Source: Vicia villosa (taxonomy: Eukaryota; Streptophyta; Magnoliopsida; Fabales; Fabaceae). From it: DNA of 64,000 nucleotides. The position numbers and the translations under genes are program-made. The notes under the pieces are model-generated. The model ran no database searches. It had not been told where the DNA came from and worked only from the letters and a program-made list of their open reading frames with translations. Shown here piece by piece: positions 11,036-23,775 of this stretch. Each line of letters starts with the position of its first letter. The first letter of the stretch is position 1. The stretch spans positions 116,973,987-117,037,986 of the forward strand of contig NC_081185.1 of the NCBI RefSeq assembly GCF_029867415.1. The letters are read 5' to 3'.

Positions 11036-14000
11036 GTGGACCCTGAAGATTTAAGATGTTTCCTTCAACATAAGTCCATATGGAGAAAGCCTTCTCAGTT
11101 TTATAGTATTCTTACTGCTTTTTCATTTGTAATATTTCTATTTTTTCAATACATTATCTGCATGTAGAAACTTGTTTGTTTTTGAATGCTAATAATAATA
11201 CAATGAGAATGTTTGTCTTCAAGAAATCCATTTGTTTTCACTCATATTCATTTTAAATTGTTTTTCTGCATTATGATACCAATTGATTTTGCCAACCTCT
11301 TGTTTAGGCAGAGATTGGAGGGAGGATGATGAAAGTGGAAAACACTAATTTTTTGGTTATATGATTTTGAATAAAACCCTGCTGATGATGTACAAGCATT
11401 GTTTCAAATTCCCAAACACCGGGGATATAAGGAATATAATCCTTTGTTAACCCCTTTGAGACTTGAAGTAGGAGTTTCTTTTTTATTTGAAAAAACCTTA
11501 ATTTTTAACCCGGGGCAGGGTAGTCTTCAATTAATTTGACTGAGTGTTCATTGTGCATCCAACGGTCAATCACGCCATATCTACATCAAAGGTTGGAATA
11601 TGCGAAACCACAATGGTTATCCCTCACGTATCAAAAGGAATGAAAGTGTGAAACCACAATGGTTATCCTTCATCCGCCAAGGAACGAGGCCGTCACAACC
11701 CTCTCAATAAGTCAAGACAAATTCAATGTCACACGATTTGTTCAAATCGAGAGATCAAAAGATCAGTTAAAAGAATAGAAAGGAAAAAAAAGAAAGTTCG
11801 CTAAGTCAAAAACTTGAAAATAAGTGACTTAGGAAAAAGTTAGAGTATCCTGCTGGACGACTAATTCAAAAGAATATGTCCAGGAAAAAGTTAGGGAAAA
11901 TAAAAAAACGAAAAAGGGAAAGTGAAAAGAAAGGACTACAAAGCAATAGTCCTCAACAAAGAACAAATACGTGTGAATGCAAACACAAAGACAAAAGGGT
12001 GACTGCTACTCCAAGAAAGCTTCATTGGACCCTTAACAGCACAAAAATCCTTTTGAGAGATGAACACTCATGTTGAGTTAATTGAACGTAAAACTGGAGA
12101 ACATCACGGAGAATGGAAAAACTTTTTTTTGTAAAAACCGCGAACTAGGTCAAGTTACAACCCTTAAAAGTCCTAATTGAAGCAAGGTTTGTTTTGAAAG
12201 CATACTTCAACAAGATATCGTTCCTGACTTCCAGAAGGCCATGCTAAAAACATGTGTTGGTATCATATGCATGTGTCATCTTTCAAACAAAAAAATTGAT
12301 GTCATACCCTAACTAGTGATTGATTCACAGGGTTTTGCAACATCTTTTCAATAAAACTTCAAGACTTACATAACTGTTGCATTTGAATTATCATTCTTAG
12401 AATAAACATTTTTCTACTTGTAAACACCTATTTGACATCAAGGAAATTTAAATCTCATCATCAGCAAAGAAAAAAACTAAAACATTTCTAGGTGTGTGAT
12501 GTTTCTTTTCCAGTATGCTACTTTTACAAGTTTGATGACCCTTATAGGGTAAATCTTGAAGACTCTATCGAGCAAAAGAATGTACTAAGTTCAGTGAATT
12601 CAAGGCAGTTACGTCAAAATTCAACAAATCTCTCAAAGAATCTGTTGATTTGGGACAAATTACTCTAAATCCTTATGGTACCAAGGATTTCGATGAATCA
12701 TATAAAGGCAACTCCCTTTCATAGGCCATATAGTATGGGGTAAGTTGTAAATCAAAGGTTGCCCTGATTAGCTCAGTAGCTTGAAGCATAGACGCCATTG
12801 TCATGATCAATCCAGATTTGCTAGGATAGTTGTTCCCCAAGTACAGAGTTTTGTGTTTTTTTTCCTTTAGTGAATTCACGAGAAGTTTTCTTCTCACCAA
12901 GAAAAGAATCATCATCCAGTAGAGGTTTTCTTATGAAGCTTCCTTTAGAAATCTTCTCATCCCCTACAGTTTGACAGTTCAGAGTTCCTGCAGCTGTTAA
13001 TCAAATAGTGGGTTTCCCTTTTTTCCATGATTGTCGAGATTACAGCAAGCATAATGCGATTTTCCAGTTGATTCCAGTTTCTTTGTCGATCAAGCGTTGA
13101 TTTATCCTCCCTAGCTAAGTGTGTTTCTTTTCCCCAGTTAGGTCGTAATCAAGCATGTTGTGTAATTGTGAATTCATGTGCAGGTTGTCGGATTTCATCT
13201 CCTTTTGTGTTGAGACGTGATGAAGATCCCATACAGAGTTTTATTTCCTCTTTTGTGACCCTTTTGCTTTTGTAGGCTCCCATAAGCAGCATGTCCATAA
13301 TATGTTATTCCCTACCAAGAAGTTTTGAGACAGCAGTTGACTATTGGGTTTTCTCTCTCACCTTATGTTAACTTTTGAACTAAAATTCCCCGCATGTTAA
13401 CTTTTTGCTATGATGATAACTACATATTCTCCCGGTAAGTTCAGAATGATGATTTTCCCCAAGAAAATTTTATTTGATCCCCCATAATAGAACTTGCAAG
13501 AAGGTGTTTTCCATCCCTTTTGGTAGAGGATGATAATATGTGATCCCTCTCAAAGGTCGATAATTCCCATAAATTTTTCTCATTAGGTTTCCCCGGCCAG
13601 TTTTCACTTTCTTGCAGCGGAGTTATGTTGTTATCACTTTAGTGGATTATTGATGTTTGAAATTTGAGACTTCAGTGGCTTCTGCTTATCTCCAATTGAA
13701 TCCTCACAAGAATTCCCAGCATGGATCTTCAACGGGATTTCCTTTGATATCTCCAGCTTATTGAGATTCATCGAGTGTCTGTTGTACTGTGATGCCTTGT
13801 TATCTCCCAGTACCTTTTGTTAATTTTGTCAACATATGCATGACATTCACTCATTCATTCATACATTGTTTATCTAAATAAGAATTTATGCTCATTTTGC
13901 ATGATCTATTTGCATTATCCACTCTCTTTGGTGTTGCTTATCCCCCAGAGTATGTGTTCTCTCGCCAATTAAGGTGTCTACCTTAAGCAGAAAGTGTACC

Positions 14001-14501
14001 CTTTATTCTAATCCCACACCGAGTTCATCTCTAGTGGGAAAAATTAATTGCAGCGTTCCTTTTCAGCATACTTATCTGACTGTAACAATTCTCGTGAGTT
14101 ATTTCCTCACCAGATTGAGTCTTGATTGGCCGTTTCTCTCCAATTCGTTCTTGGATTGAACTTTGGTCTCCAACGGTTGTTTTGGAAGCATATGCAAGAA
14201 TATGCATTTATTTTTCAAAATATGGATTTCCCCAGTAAAGATTCATATATGTCTTTCCAGGAAGTGATGAGGATCTTCATATCCCCAGCATGTTTTGATT
14301 GACAACAAATGGCGACCTCTTTATTTGAGCAGTTCGTATGTCCCCATATATCATTATTATCTTCATAGCTAGTGGTAGTCTCTCAATTTTTTATTTTCAA
14401 CAGAGCAACTTTTGTGAACTTCTTGATTCACGTATAATCAAGCCCTCGACCGTTACTTCAAATGATATATCTCCAATTCCTAGTAGAGTTATTGATTGTA
14501 A
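11036..14501 (+). other. Untranslated tail of the Ogre/Tat derivative
   Basis: No coding similarity is found. The stretch 11500-11900 (ATCCAACGGTCAATC, AACCACAATGGTTATCC twice at about 11608 and 11652, TGCTGGACGACTAATTC) resembles the post-pol untranslated region of legume Ogre-like elements. From 12900 to 14480 the text is marked by repeated CCCCAG words. The long spacer before a 3' LTR is a known trait of the Tat lineage. Small open frames here (for example 12673-12915 minus) show no domain. Confidence 0.5.
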
Positions 14502-15022
14502 AGCTTAGAAGATGGCAAGTCCCTTTAGCAAAGATAGTTTGCATTCAATCCTTTTTTCAAGTGGAAGACTTGATTAAATAAGAAGTTGATCCTTATTCTT
14601 AGCAGAAGCTTAGTAGATGGCAAGTCCCTTTAGCGGATACATTTTTCTTTAGTCCTTTTTTCAAAGATAAAACTTGATTAAAGAAGAAGTTGATCCTTAT
14701 TCCTACAGGAAGCTTAGCAGATGGAAAGTCCCTTTAGTAGAGACAGTTTGCATTTAGTCCTTATTTCAAGTGGAAGACTTTATTAACAAAGAAGTTGATC
14801 CTTATTCCTAATGTAAGCTTAGTAGATGGCAAGTCCCTTTAGTGGAGACAATTTGCATTCAGTCCTTTTCTCAAGTAGAATACTTGATTAAAGAAGAAGT
14901 TGATCCCTATTCTTAGCCGAAGCTTAGCAGATGGTAGTCCCTTTAGCGGAGACAGTTTGCATCCAGTCCTTTTCTCAAGTGGAAGACTTGATTAAAGAAG
15001 TTGATCCCTTATTCTTAGCGGA
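14502..15022 (+). repeat. Tandem array, 5 units of about 105 bp
   Basis: Units start at 14502, 14607, 14711, 14816 and 14921, each with AGCTTAG(A/T/C)AGATGG, then AGTCCCTTTAG, then AGTTGATCC. Unit lengths are 105, 104, 105, 105 and 102. Tandem subrepeats between pol and the 3' LTR are a known source of satellites in Tat/Ogre elements, which fits the position here. Confidence 0.95.
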
Positions 15023-15129
15023 AGCTTATTATCCCCTGAAGTTTACCGTCATCCATTTAGTCGGTATTCCTTGCTATATTTCAACCTCCAACTATTGAGT
15101 TGGTAGTTTACTGACTGGAATTCTAATAT

Positions 15130-15660
15130 TCAGATTTTAGATGTCCTAAGAGATGTCGAGACACTGATCTCTAAACAACACACAATGACAAGGTAAAAAC
15201 AATTAAAACAATACTGAAAAATAAATGAACACACAGAATTGTTCACCCAATTTGGTGTATAACAACACATACTCTGGGAGATACCAATTCAAGGATAAGT
15301 CAATTATGGTAGTATCAATTTGAAGTCATATGTAACCAACCTCCAGTCTATTGCCTTCTCACTTAATCACTACTTGTGCTATACTTCTACCTAAGACTCA
15401 CCTAGGTATGAGACCCTTTTCAATCCCCCCCAATTATAACTGTAATAATCAGTTTAAAAACTTTAGAAGACACACTTATAAGACACACAATCACTCAATG
15501 CCTAAAAGCTGATAAATGATCAACAGAACTTACAACTCAAAACAAAATTGTCCAACTCTTCTATCAGGATGATATTAGAAAGGTTCGCAAACAAGTATTA
15601 GTCACAAAATTATAACATTTCGTTGTGAGACAAATATTAAATTAATCACATTAAATCTAT
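15130..15660 (-). mobile_element. LTR-like fragment, minus orientation
   Basis: No ORF is present. In the minus direction the segment runs from GTTCTGTTGATCATTTATCA through a G-rich tract (about 15424-15431) to GTGTCTCGACATCTC near 15155, an arrangement like the R/U5 part of a large copia LTR. The element boundaries were not found, and the family is inferred only. Confidence 0.3.
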
Positions 15661-15699
15661 CAATCAATAATTTATAACAAATTAATAATATTTAATTAC

Positions 15700-15840
15700 T
15701 TTAGCATTGTTGATATAATCCTTCTGGGATTCTGTAATATTATTAATGTAATTGAGATTGTTTTACTTTAGCATTATTGATATAATTTCTCTGGACTCTT
15801 TAGTATTATTGATGCAATCATTCTGGAATTGTTTAGCTAA
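15700..15840. repeat. Two to three degenerate 65-bp repeats
   Basis: ACTTTAGCATTGTTGATATA (about 15701) and ACTTTAGCATTATTGATATA (about 15766) begin consecutive units, each followed by a CTTCTGGGATT-like word. A weaker third copy starts near 15811. Confidence 0.7.
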
Positions 15841-15931
15841 TCATTTTTTTTATCAGTGCATAAAAGTAAATCATTCTTTAGCAATCCTCTTAGGATCATA
15901 GATCTTTAAAGAATGATAAATATAAACATTT

Positions 15932-16265
15932 TTTGAGCAATCCTCTAGAAATATTTTATAAGTTCTTCAAGAACTATATAAATTATTATTTTGCTAAATT
16001 ATTATTTTGCTATCCTTCTAGGATGCTTGATAAGTTTTTCAAGAACTATATAATAAATTATTATTTTGCTCTCCTTCAGAGATATTTGATAAGTTCTTCA
16101 GGAACTATATCATAAATTCATTACTATACTTCAGGGATATTTGTTAAATTCTTCAGGAACTATGTAACAAACTCATTACTATCCTTCAAGAATATTTGTT
16201 AAGTTGTTCAGGAACTATATAACAAACATATTGTTTTGTAATCCTCTGGAGATTATTTGATATTT
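15932..16265. repeat. Tandem array of 55-72 bp units, each with a small hairpin
   Basis: Five units are anchored by AAGTTCTTCAGGAACTAT-like words near 15960, 16032, 16091, 16146 and 16201. Each anchor contains AGTTC and GAACT separated by about five bases, so every unit can form a short stem-loop. Between anchors, ATCCTTCAGGGATATTTG-like text recurs. The unit length shortens towards the right. Confidence 0.85.
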
Positions 16266-16518
16266 TAATAAGATATAATATTAAAATTCAACATGGATAA
16301 TGGAAAAGAATAAAATAATAAAATAATATTACCTCTGATAGTTAGGGCTTCCATTTTTTTCTCCTATATGGAATAAATAGAAAATCAATATGAAATTTCC
16401 TAATTGATGTACATCCATAATCATGTCATTTATATCTTTAGTTTCTTGACACGGGAATTGAGGATGAGAGGATGACATATCCATGAGAATGTCTTACGTA
16501 GTAAAATGACAAAATTTT

Positions 16519-16868
16519 AGAGTTTTATTTGAGAGTTTGGAGAAGAAGGAAGAGAATAATTTAAAAAAAAAAAATAGAATGATACTATAAAGAATTGACG
16601 AATTTTTGTTGGAAAGATTTTAGAGAATTTATTTTTATTCTTTACAAATTTTCATAATTTGTGAAACTTAAAATTTATATCCGAGGAGAGTTTTGAAATA
16701 AAGATTTAAATACATTTTATATTATTATAATATTTTAAAAAATAAAAATATAATAATATTAAATATATATTTATCGCAAAACCACAATTTAAAAAAAATA
16801 TTATTTTTTAACTAATAACCTTCCTCAAAACCCTTCATTCTTCTCCCCCTCTAAAGTCTCAAAACCTA
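16519..16868. mobile_element. Possible degenerate MITE, same family as 20305-20693
   Basis: The left edge (GAGAGTTTGGAGAAGAAGG) and the reverse complement of the right edge (CTTTAGAGGGGGAGAAG) resemble the terminal inverted repeats of the clearer copy at 20305-20693. The interior is similarly AT-rich. Divergence is high and no target duplication was found. Confidence 0.35.
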
Positions 16869-16998
16869 ATTAGAAAAGTTTTTTTAGAAGGAATGCTAAA
16901 ATCAACTTGATTAATCATAACCTTAAAATCATCATTACAATCTACACTATTGCTTCACTTCAATATATTTTACAATAAAATGCAGCATTTTTATTAGT

Positions 16999-17330
16999 TA
17001 AGGATGCATCAAGGGTCCCAGTATCTCCATCAACAATTAGTGTCCATATTGACTCAGACATTGAAAACTTGAAACAATGCTTTTTCTTTACTTCCCTTCT
17101 TATCTTTATTTAATTTCTTGACCAAAATTTCCACCTTATCCTGTAATTTGCCTATTCGGGACGATCATGACTCTATCAGTCTCTCTCATGACAATATATA
17201 TAGTGTATTATTAATTAATATTATTTGTAATGAAGGATGCATCAAGGGTCCCAAATTTTCACAATGATTTTTTTCCAGGAAGTATAATGTTCACTTTGAC
17301 TCTTAAAAACGTGAAACATGCCGGTATTTT
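16999..17330 (+). repeat. Diverged direct repeat around GGATGCATCAAGGGTCCC
   Basis: GGATGCATCAAGGGTCCC occurs near 17003 and again near 17234. Each is followed within about 60 bases by a related ATTGACTC/TTTGACTC...GTGAAAC or TTGAAAC segment. This suggests an old tandem duplication of roughly 230 bp. Confidence 0.6.
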
Positions 17331-17390
17331 CAATTATTTATTTTGTTACCATTATATAATTACGTAAAATACTATTCTGTCACTATTCTC

Positions 17391-17393
<3 letters not shown>

Positions 17394-17428
<35 letters not shown>
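17394..17428. repeat. (TA)n microsatellite
   Basis: Uninterrupted AT dinucleotides next to the edge of the minus-strand Tat LTR. Confidence 0.97.
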
Positions 17429-17431
<3 letters not shown>

Positions 17432-17439
17432 GTCATTGA

Positions 17440-18059
17440 TCCCACCTGACGTGTGCATGTTTCCCCTATAATCATAGAGAGAATCAGAGATCTTAGAAGA
17501 TTTATAACACGATTCAATGGTGAGGGCTTGTCCACGACAGCGAAAAACCTTGTATGATTGTGTTTTGAGGTGATTTAGGAGACATGCTCATGTTAGGTGA
17601 GAGACTTTACTGATGACGTATGATGCTTGGTAGCTAGCATACAATCACTGGTGGTTGTGTGTTTAGACTGTAGTGAGCGTTGTGCTCTTTAGGGTGTAGA
17701 GAATATGTATTACTTGGGATCCGTCCTTCTCCTTTGAGATGAGATGTATTTATAGAGGTCTCTATAACCTAAGGTTTCCTCAGAAAGGGTCGCCTCCCAA
17801 TTAGTCAATAATGGACAGTTTAATCCTTATTTCCAAGGGAGTCGTGGGTCAGTTACTGACTTTGACTTTCTCTTTTCCTGAAAAACGTCTTATCTCATGT
17901 GTCCCACGTAGGAGTGGATGAAGACTACGGGGTGAAGTGATACGTCCCTCCGAGCGACCATCACTCTTTGCCTCTTCTATAATGGTCAAGGGCATCACCC
18001 TAGGTGAGACCTTTTACAAAGATAACACTACATAGTCCCTCAGACATGAGGCCTTGGTA
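17440..18059 (-). mobile_element. Tat-lineage 3' LTR segment, minus orientation
   Basis: In the minus direction the sequence has a good TATA box (CTCTATAAATACATC, about 17744-17758) followed by CTC-rich leader text and no ORF, as in an LTR U3-R-U5. It lies downstream, in that direction, of the tandem arrays and the integrase tail at 23588-23775. That is the order expected for the 3' end of a minus-strand Tat element. LTR termini were not resolved. Confidence 0.5.
17744..17758 (-). promoter_or_regulatory. LTR TATA box, minus strand
   Basis: CTCTATAAATACATC on the minus strand matches the plant TATA consensus and sits inside an LTR-like segment. No transcription evidence is available from sequence. 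Confidence 0.45.
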
Positions 18060-18781
18060 GAAAAAGAAGTGGGTTTTTACTCACTGTTGATGGGAGAGTG
18101 GTCTTTAGCTACCCAAGGAGGTTCGAATGAAGAGACACTATGTCTCTTAGGCGAGGGTTTAGTTAGCCTAGAGAATCTAAGTTTTTCAAACATAATTGTA
18201 CATAGCCCAGTTGACGAGATTTCCAGTCTCTCAGACGAGATGTTTGACCTATTTGCGCGAGGCTTCCACCGAGCCCTCAGGCAAGACTTATTATCAAGTC
18301 TCTCAAGCATGATATCTGTCGCACCTCTCAAGCGTAACCCTTGAGTTTTGTCTTGTCCGAGGAGACATTAAGTCCTTCAGGCGAGAGTGTAATTATCCTG
18401 GGAAATCTAAGTCCCTCGTGTAGAATTGTATATAACCCGATTGATGAGACTACCAGTACCTCATGTGAGGCATTTTAACCTACTTAGGTGGGACTTCCAT
18501 CGAGACCTCAAGAAAGACCTGTTATCAAGTCTCTCAGGATGGATATATGTCGCGCTTCCCGGGTGTTACCCTTGAGTTTTGTCCTGTTCGAGGAGGCAAT
18601 AAGTTCTTCAAGTGAGAGTATAATAATCCTAGGGAATCAAAGTCCTTCAGGTATAATTGTATATAGTCCGACTAATGAAACTATCAGTCCTTCGGGTGAG
18701 GCGTTTTGACTTACTTGGGAGGGACTTCCATCGAGCTCTCAAGAAAGACTTGTTATCAAGTCTCCCAGGTTGGATATTCGT
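18060..18781 (-). repeat. 231-bp tandem array (left portion)
   Basis: Consecutive units begin at about 18319 and 18550 (TCGCACC / TCGCGCT), giving a period of 231. A preceding diverged unit reaches back to about 18090. Recurring words are CCTTGAGTTTTGTC, TCAAGTCTCTCAGG and TAATTGTA(T/C)ATAG. The array is cut at 18781 by an inserted solo LTR and resumes at 22948. Two overlapping opposite-strand frames at 18054-18344 fall inside it and are best read as chance frames in GC-richer repeat DNA. Confidence 0.9.
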
Positions 18782-19544
18782 TGTGTAACACCTTATTTCT
18801 CCAACGCATAATTATCAAAGAATTTAATTAAATAAACACAATCACTTAGGGTGTCGCACACAGTCAAACATGACCTGCTCCGTAACACGGGTTACAACAA
18901 AATATTTTAATGCATATATGTGCAATTAGGATGTTTACACGACATCTAATACATCTGATATGTACTTGAAATGTATGCACGACATCTAACTCATCTGATA
19001 TCTTCGTAGCAGAACCGTAATTAAAACATACCAATTTAAAATCTCATTATAGTTTTCATAACAAAATTAAAAGCACTGACTCGTGAGTCTTCTCCAAGTG
19101 TTATCACACAAAAACATAAAGAAAATACGAGAGCATACATTGTCTCTCAGAAAATCTCAACATAAAAGAATAATTCGTTCCCCAGTGTTACATATCAGAG
19201 CATAACCAAAACTAAATCGAATAACTAAAAGAGATAGCTCTAGGAGCTAACTTCCACTCACAGCAGCGACTCTACTCTTAAGTATTTGCATGATGCCAAT
19301 GTAAAGGAAACATTCAAACAGAAGGAGTGAGAAATCACAATCAATAATAAATGGCATATACTACAAGGTAGGATATTAACACACACACATTTCACAGATA
19401 ATCTCTTACATTATTACACAATGCATTCTCACACACAACTCAACAATCACACTCTACGGATAAAATGCATACAACTCATTTATGTGATGCAACTCAACTA
19501 TGCTACTCGATGCATATGCATATGGTACCAACTCAATATTTGGT

Positions 19545-19665
19545 TCTTCTTACGAACCGGTCCACCCTTCTAGACCCCTAATCCATCCCTCTAGATATGT
19601 GAATCCATCCTTTTAGATTTGAGACAAATTATCGGTCCATCCTTCTAGACTTGGAACTCGTCTCT
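19545..19665. repeat. Short subrepeats within the solo LTR
   Basis: TCCATCCTTCTAGA-like words occur four to five times (CGGTCCACCCTTCTAGAC, ATCCATCCCTCTAGAT, AATCCATCCTTTTAGAT, GGTCCATCCTTCTAGAC), spaced 20-40 bases apart. Confidence 0.75.
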
Positions 19666-20304
19666 TTCAACAACAACGACACAAATGATGCATGGCATAT
19701 AATAGATGCAACAACTCACCAACATCAACAATTCATGTTTACATCCCCCCTTCACATAATTATTCACAAGCATCAATAATATGCACAAATACACCCACCA
19801 ACATGTTTTATCAACAACATGTAATGCTCACAACTTAATAATCATGTTCACACAACATCAACCTCACAGCAACATCACCAACACTTCACAACATTATCAT
19901 GACAACATCAATATATCAACCATACAATAGACATAAATCAAACACATCTAATAAATCAACTTAATGAATTATTGGTTCACATATGTGCAACTCATCATCA
20001 ACTCGTCTATACACAACCATCTCTTGTAAAATTTTAATAAAATCAATTAAAATTATTTTTAATCATTTAAATCACGCCAAACAGCTCCTAAAACTACCCA
20101 AAGGTAGCCAACAGTCCCGAAAATTTAAAATAATTGAAAATAAAATTTTTATGAATTCAAAACATCTCAACAAAGTATTTTTTATTAATTTATTCTATAT
20201 TTTTAACTCGTAAAAAGTTATAACAATATATAATTATAACTCAACAAAGTTCCAACAGAACTTTAAACAACTCTACAACAATTCCTACAATTCTAGAATA
20301 CTGT

Positions 20305-20693
20305 GGCTTTGTTTGTGAGTTTGGAGGGAAAGGGAGAGGAAGGCTTTCAGAAACGAAAATTTAAAAAAATATAGGAAAATATTTAACATTTTTTAAAAAA
20401 ATAATTTTGTTTAGAATGATAAAAGAGTCATTATCATTACTAAATTTTTAATTTTCAGAATACTATAACAATCTAAAAGATATTTGAAAAATTTATATAT
20501 GCCCTCCAAAACCCTTCAAAACCCTCATTCAATATAATTTTTTAATTTCCCCATTTTAAGGGGTTTTTGGTGTTATACATATAATCAAACCCTCCAAAAT
20601 CTTCCTACTCAAATTTTTTCTATTCTTTTCTCTCAATCTTTCCTATTTTCTAAAGTCCTTCTCTCTCCCCCCTTCAAACTGGCAAACAAAGTC
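20305..20693. mobile_element. MITE with about 40-bp terminal inverted repeats
   Basis: The left terminus GGCTTTGTTTGTGAGTTTGG is matched by the reverse complement of the right terminus, GACTTTGTTTGCCAGTTTGA, and similarity continues for about 40 bases (GGGAGAG...AAGG(C/A)CTTT). The length is 389 bp with no ORF. It is nested inside the solo LTR. I could not settle a target duplication, so the superfamily (hAT or Mutator-like) is left open. Confidence 0.75.
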
Positions 20694-20922
20694 TTAAGTA
20701 CTCAAAAAATGTTCTAATGACAACCCTTATATATATATATATATAAAAATAACTCATAAAATTAATTGGCTGACAGTCTAACTCAAATAATAATAAAACA
20801 ACTCTAACATAACTGAAATTGATTTAAATTAGTTAATTAACCTAAATGTTTATCTCTAACTCAAAACTTCTAAAAATTATTATACTAATAATACTAAATC
20901 ATTATTAATATTATTATTATAA

Positions 20923-21600
<678 letters not shown>

Positions 21601-21710
21601 TAAATTTGGAACATGATCTCCAATATTAGTGAACTGAACCTGATGCTCCATGCATTTAAAAAAACGCTACAGGGCACTTCAAAATTGATGCTACAGTGCA
21701 TTTCAATAGT

Positions 21711-21823
<113 letters not shown>

Positions 21824-21900
21824 AGAATCAAATCACACGGAATTCATCAAAACCATCATCCTTATTAGAGGTTAAGGACTTCTCTATCCTACCCTTCATA

Positions 21901-22430
21901 TAGAGGTGTTCGCGGTGTAGTTTAGACGGTTTTGTTGCTAAAAATCTTCTAAACTACAAGAGAAAAAAAAACGTGTAGTTCGGTTGGTTTTCAAAAATAA
22001 AATCGTTCCACGTTATCAAAAAAAATTTATAATTTGATACATAAAAATTCGTCTTATATTTATCTTAGGTTTAAAGAATGATATACATAAAATTGCATTT
22101 GTAAACAAATATTATACAAAGAATACGACAAAATATATTTTGTCAAAATAGTATTTATAAATAAATAGTATTTTATTTTTTGATGATATATAAATTAAAA
22201 TAAACATCATACAAAGAATGTGCTATAATATACACATAATACTAATTGATTTCTCTAAAAAATTAAAGAAATATACATTTGTTAGTAAAATTTTGGAACA
22301 CAGTGTAGTTCGGTTTGGTTTGATTTACAAAATATATACCGCAAATAGAACCGAACCAAATGCAGTTTCGATTTGGTTTGTTTCAGTTCTGCGATTTTCT
22401 ATTGGGCCGGTTCAGTTTTGAACACCCATA
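21901..22430. mobile_element. Non-autonomous hAT-like element
   Basis: The left end TAGAGGTGTTC and the reverse complement of the right end TATGGGTGTTC are similar. The interior is rich in CGGTTTGGTTT words on one strand and AACCGAACCAAA on the other, as in several plant hAT-derived repeats. The flanks ACCCTTCAT (21891-21899) and ACCCTCAT (about 22430-22437) may be an 8-bp target duplication with one indel. No transposase frame. Confidence 0.5.
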
Positions 22431-22947
22431 CCCTCATGTATAAGTCATTTTTATTGAAAGTTATTCTCACTTTTACCTTAGATTTCTCCTACAAAAATTC
22501 TTCGAAGCTCCTTCAATAGATGCTCTTCTTTTGCCCTAGTCTCTTCTCTCCTCTTGCCTCTTTTCACCTTTTTTCTACTGTCAAATTCCCCTTCTAATTC
22601 TCTTTTTACACTAAAAACTCAATTATTTTAATTAGACTACTCCAAGTACTTTATCCTTAATTTTCTCTCCAATCCCACTTTGCCCTGAATATCTCTACAA
22701 CTTCTATTTTATTTTTCTCTCTTTATTTTATTTAAATAATAAAATTAAATCATTATTTTAATTAAGAAAATAACTCTAATTATTCTCTCTTTATTTACTC
22801 TCCACACCCTACTACAAGGTCACACACCCTCGCTCTCACCCATATATATTTAATCATCCACGTATAATAATTAAATAAATACACAAAATTATAATTAAAT
22901 CAAAATAAATTAAATTAAATTAATTACTAAAATTGAGGTGTTACACA

Positions 22948-23035
22948 TCGCACCTCTCAGGGGTGACCCTTGAGTTTTGTCCCGCGTGAGGAGATACTAA
23001 GTCCCTCAGGATAGAAACTATATAGCTTACTTGTA
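22948..23035 (-). repeat. 231-bp tandem array (right portion)
   Basis: TCGCACCTCTCAGG at 22948 and CCTTGAGTTTTGTCC continue the unit interrupted at 18781. The unit fades near 23035 into the next, shorter array. Confidence 0.85.
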
Positions 23036-23040
23036 TTTCC

Positions 23041-23482
23041 ATGAGGGGAAGCAAGGACCCTCGCTATGAACTCTAGCAATGAGACGTTTCCTCGAGGAGG
23101 AAAATATTTTCGTTATGAAGTCCAGCAATGAGATGTTTCCCTTAAGGGCGGCAAGGTTCTTTGCTATGAAGTTCGACAATGAGAAGTTGCCCTGAAGGGC
23201 GGCAATGATCTTTGCTATGAAGCCCAACAATGAGATGTTGTCCCGAGGGACAGCAAGGATCTTTGCTATGAAGTCCAGTAATGAGATGTTGCCCTGAATG
23301 GGGACAAAGAACTTCGCTATGAAGTCCAATAATCTGAGGGGTGGCAAGAATCATTGCTATTAAATCCAACAATGAGATGTTACCATAAGCAGTGACAAAG
23401 ATCTTCTCTATGAAGTTCATCATATGAGATGTTTTCCTTAAGGGGCGACAAGGATCTTCGTTATGAAGTCCAGCATACAACA
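23041..23482 (-). repeat. Tandem array of about eight 50-60 bp units
   Basis: Units contain (C/T)GCTATGAAGTCCA(G/A)CAATGAGATGTT and GGGCGGCAAGGATCTT, repeated about eight times with small indels. Two overlapping minus-strand frames stay open across it (23027-23347 and 23142-23483), giving repeated LLDFIAKI or GLHSKDPCRP words. These follow from the repeat period and I do not call them genes. The array sits between integrase tail and LTR of the minus-strand Tat element. Confidence 0.92.
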
Positions 23483-23587
23483 TTTTTAAGAAAGGACTTC
23501 CATGTATGAAAAAAAAATCACCTAATCATCGTTTACATATACATAGACATAATGTTTAATAAATAATTACAAATGATTCTAACTATA

Positions 23588-23775
23588 GTAGTATCAAAGA
23601 TGAAGATCGTTCTAGGTTCTGGGCAAAAGCGACCCTTCGAGTTCCTATAACTTATACGCCTCATGTGAGAGCTTCTTATATATGCAGTATGGTCCTTCCC
23701 AATTAGGTTGTAGTTTTCCCTTCTGTGCAGATAGAACTACTTCTTTCAAGACCATGGGAAGTATGTGAAAGGCCA
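23588..23775 (-). pseudogene. Tat-lineage Ty3/gypsy integrase C-terminal remnant
   Basis: The minus-strand translation gives KGKLQPNWEGPYCIYKKLSH, then a stop, then ELEGSLLPRTxNDLHL. This matches the GPY/F-type end of Tat integrases (KL.PNWEGPY...LEG..IPRTWN..HL), in the last part of pol. The upstream part of the element is replaced by unrelated LTR debris from about 23776. It anchors the orientation of the arrays and LTR lying at lower coordinates. Confidence 0.7.

Noticed and set aside
12673..12915. 80-codon minus frame
   Set aside because: No recognisable domain, opposite to the element it lies in, with no splice or promoter context.
18054..18344. Overlapping 96- and 84-codon frames on opposite strands
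   Set aside because: They lie wholly inside the 231-bp tandem array; neighbouring units carry stops in the same frames.
23041..23482. CRISPR-like reading of the regular 50-60 bp array
   Set aside because: Whole units are repeated without unique spacers, next to retroelement integrase in plant DNA; it is an ordinary tandem repeat.
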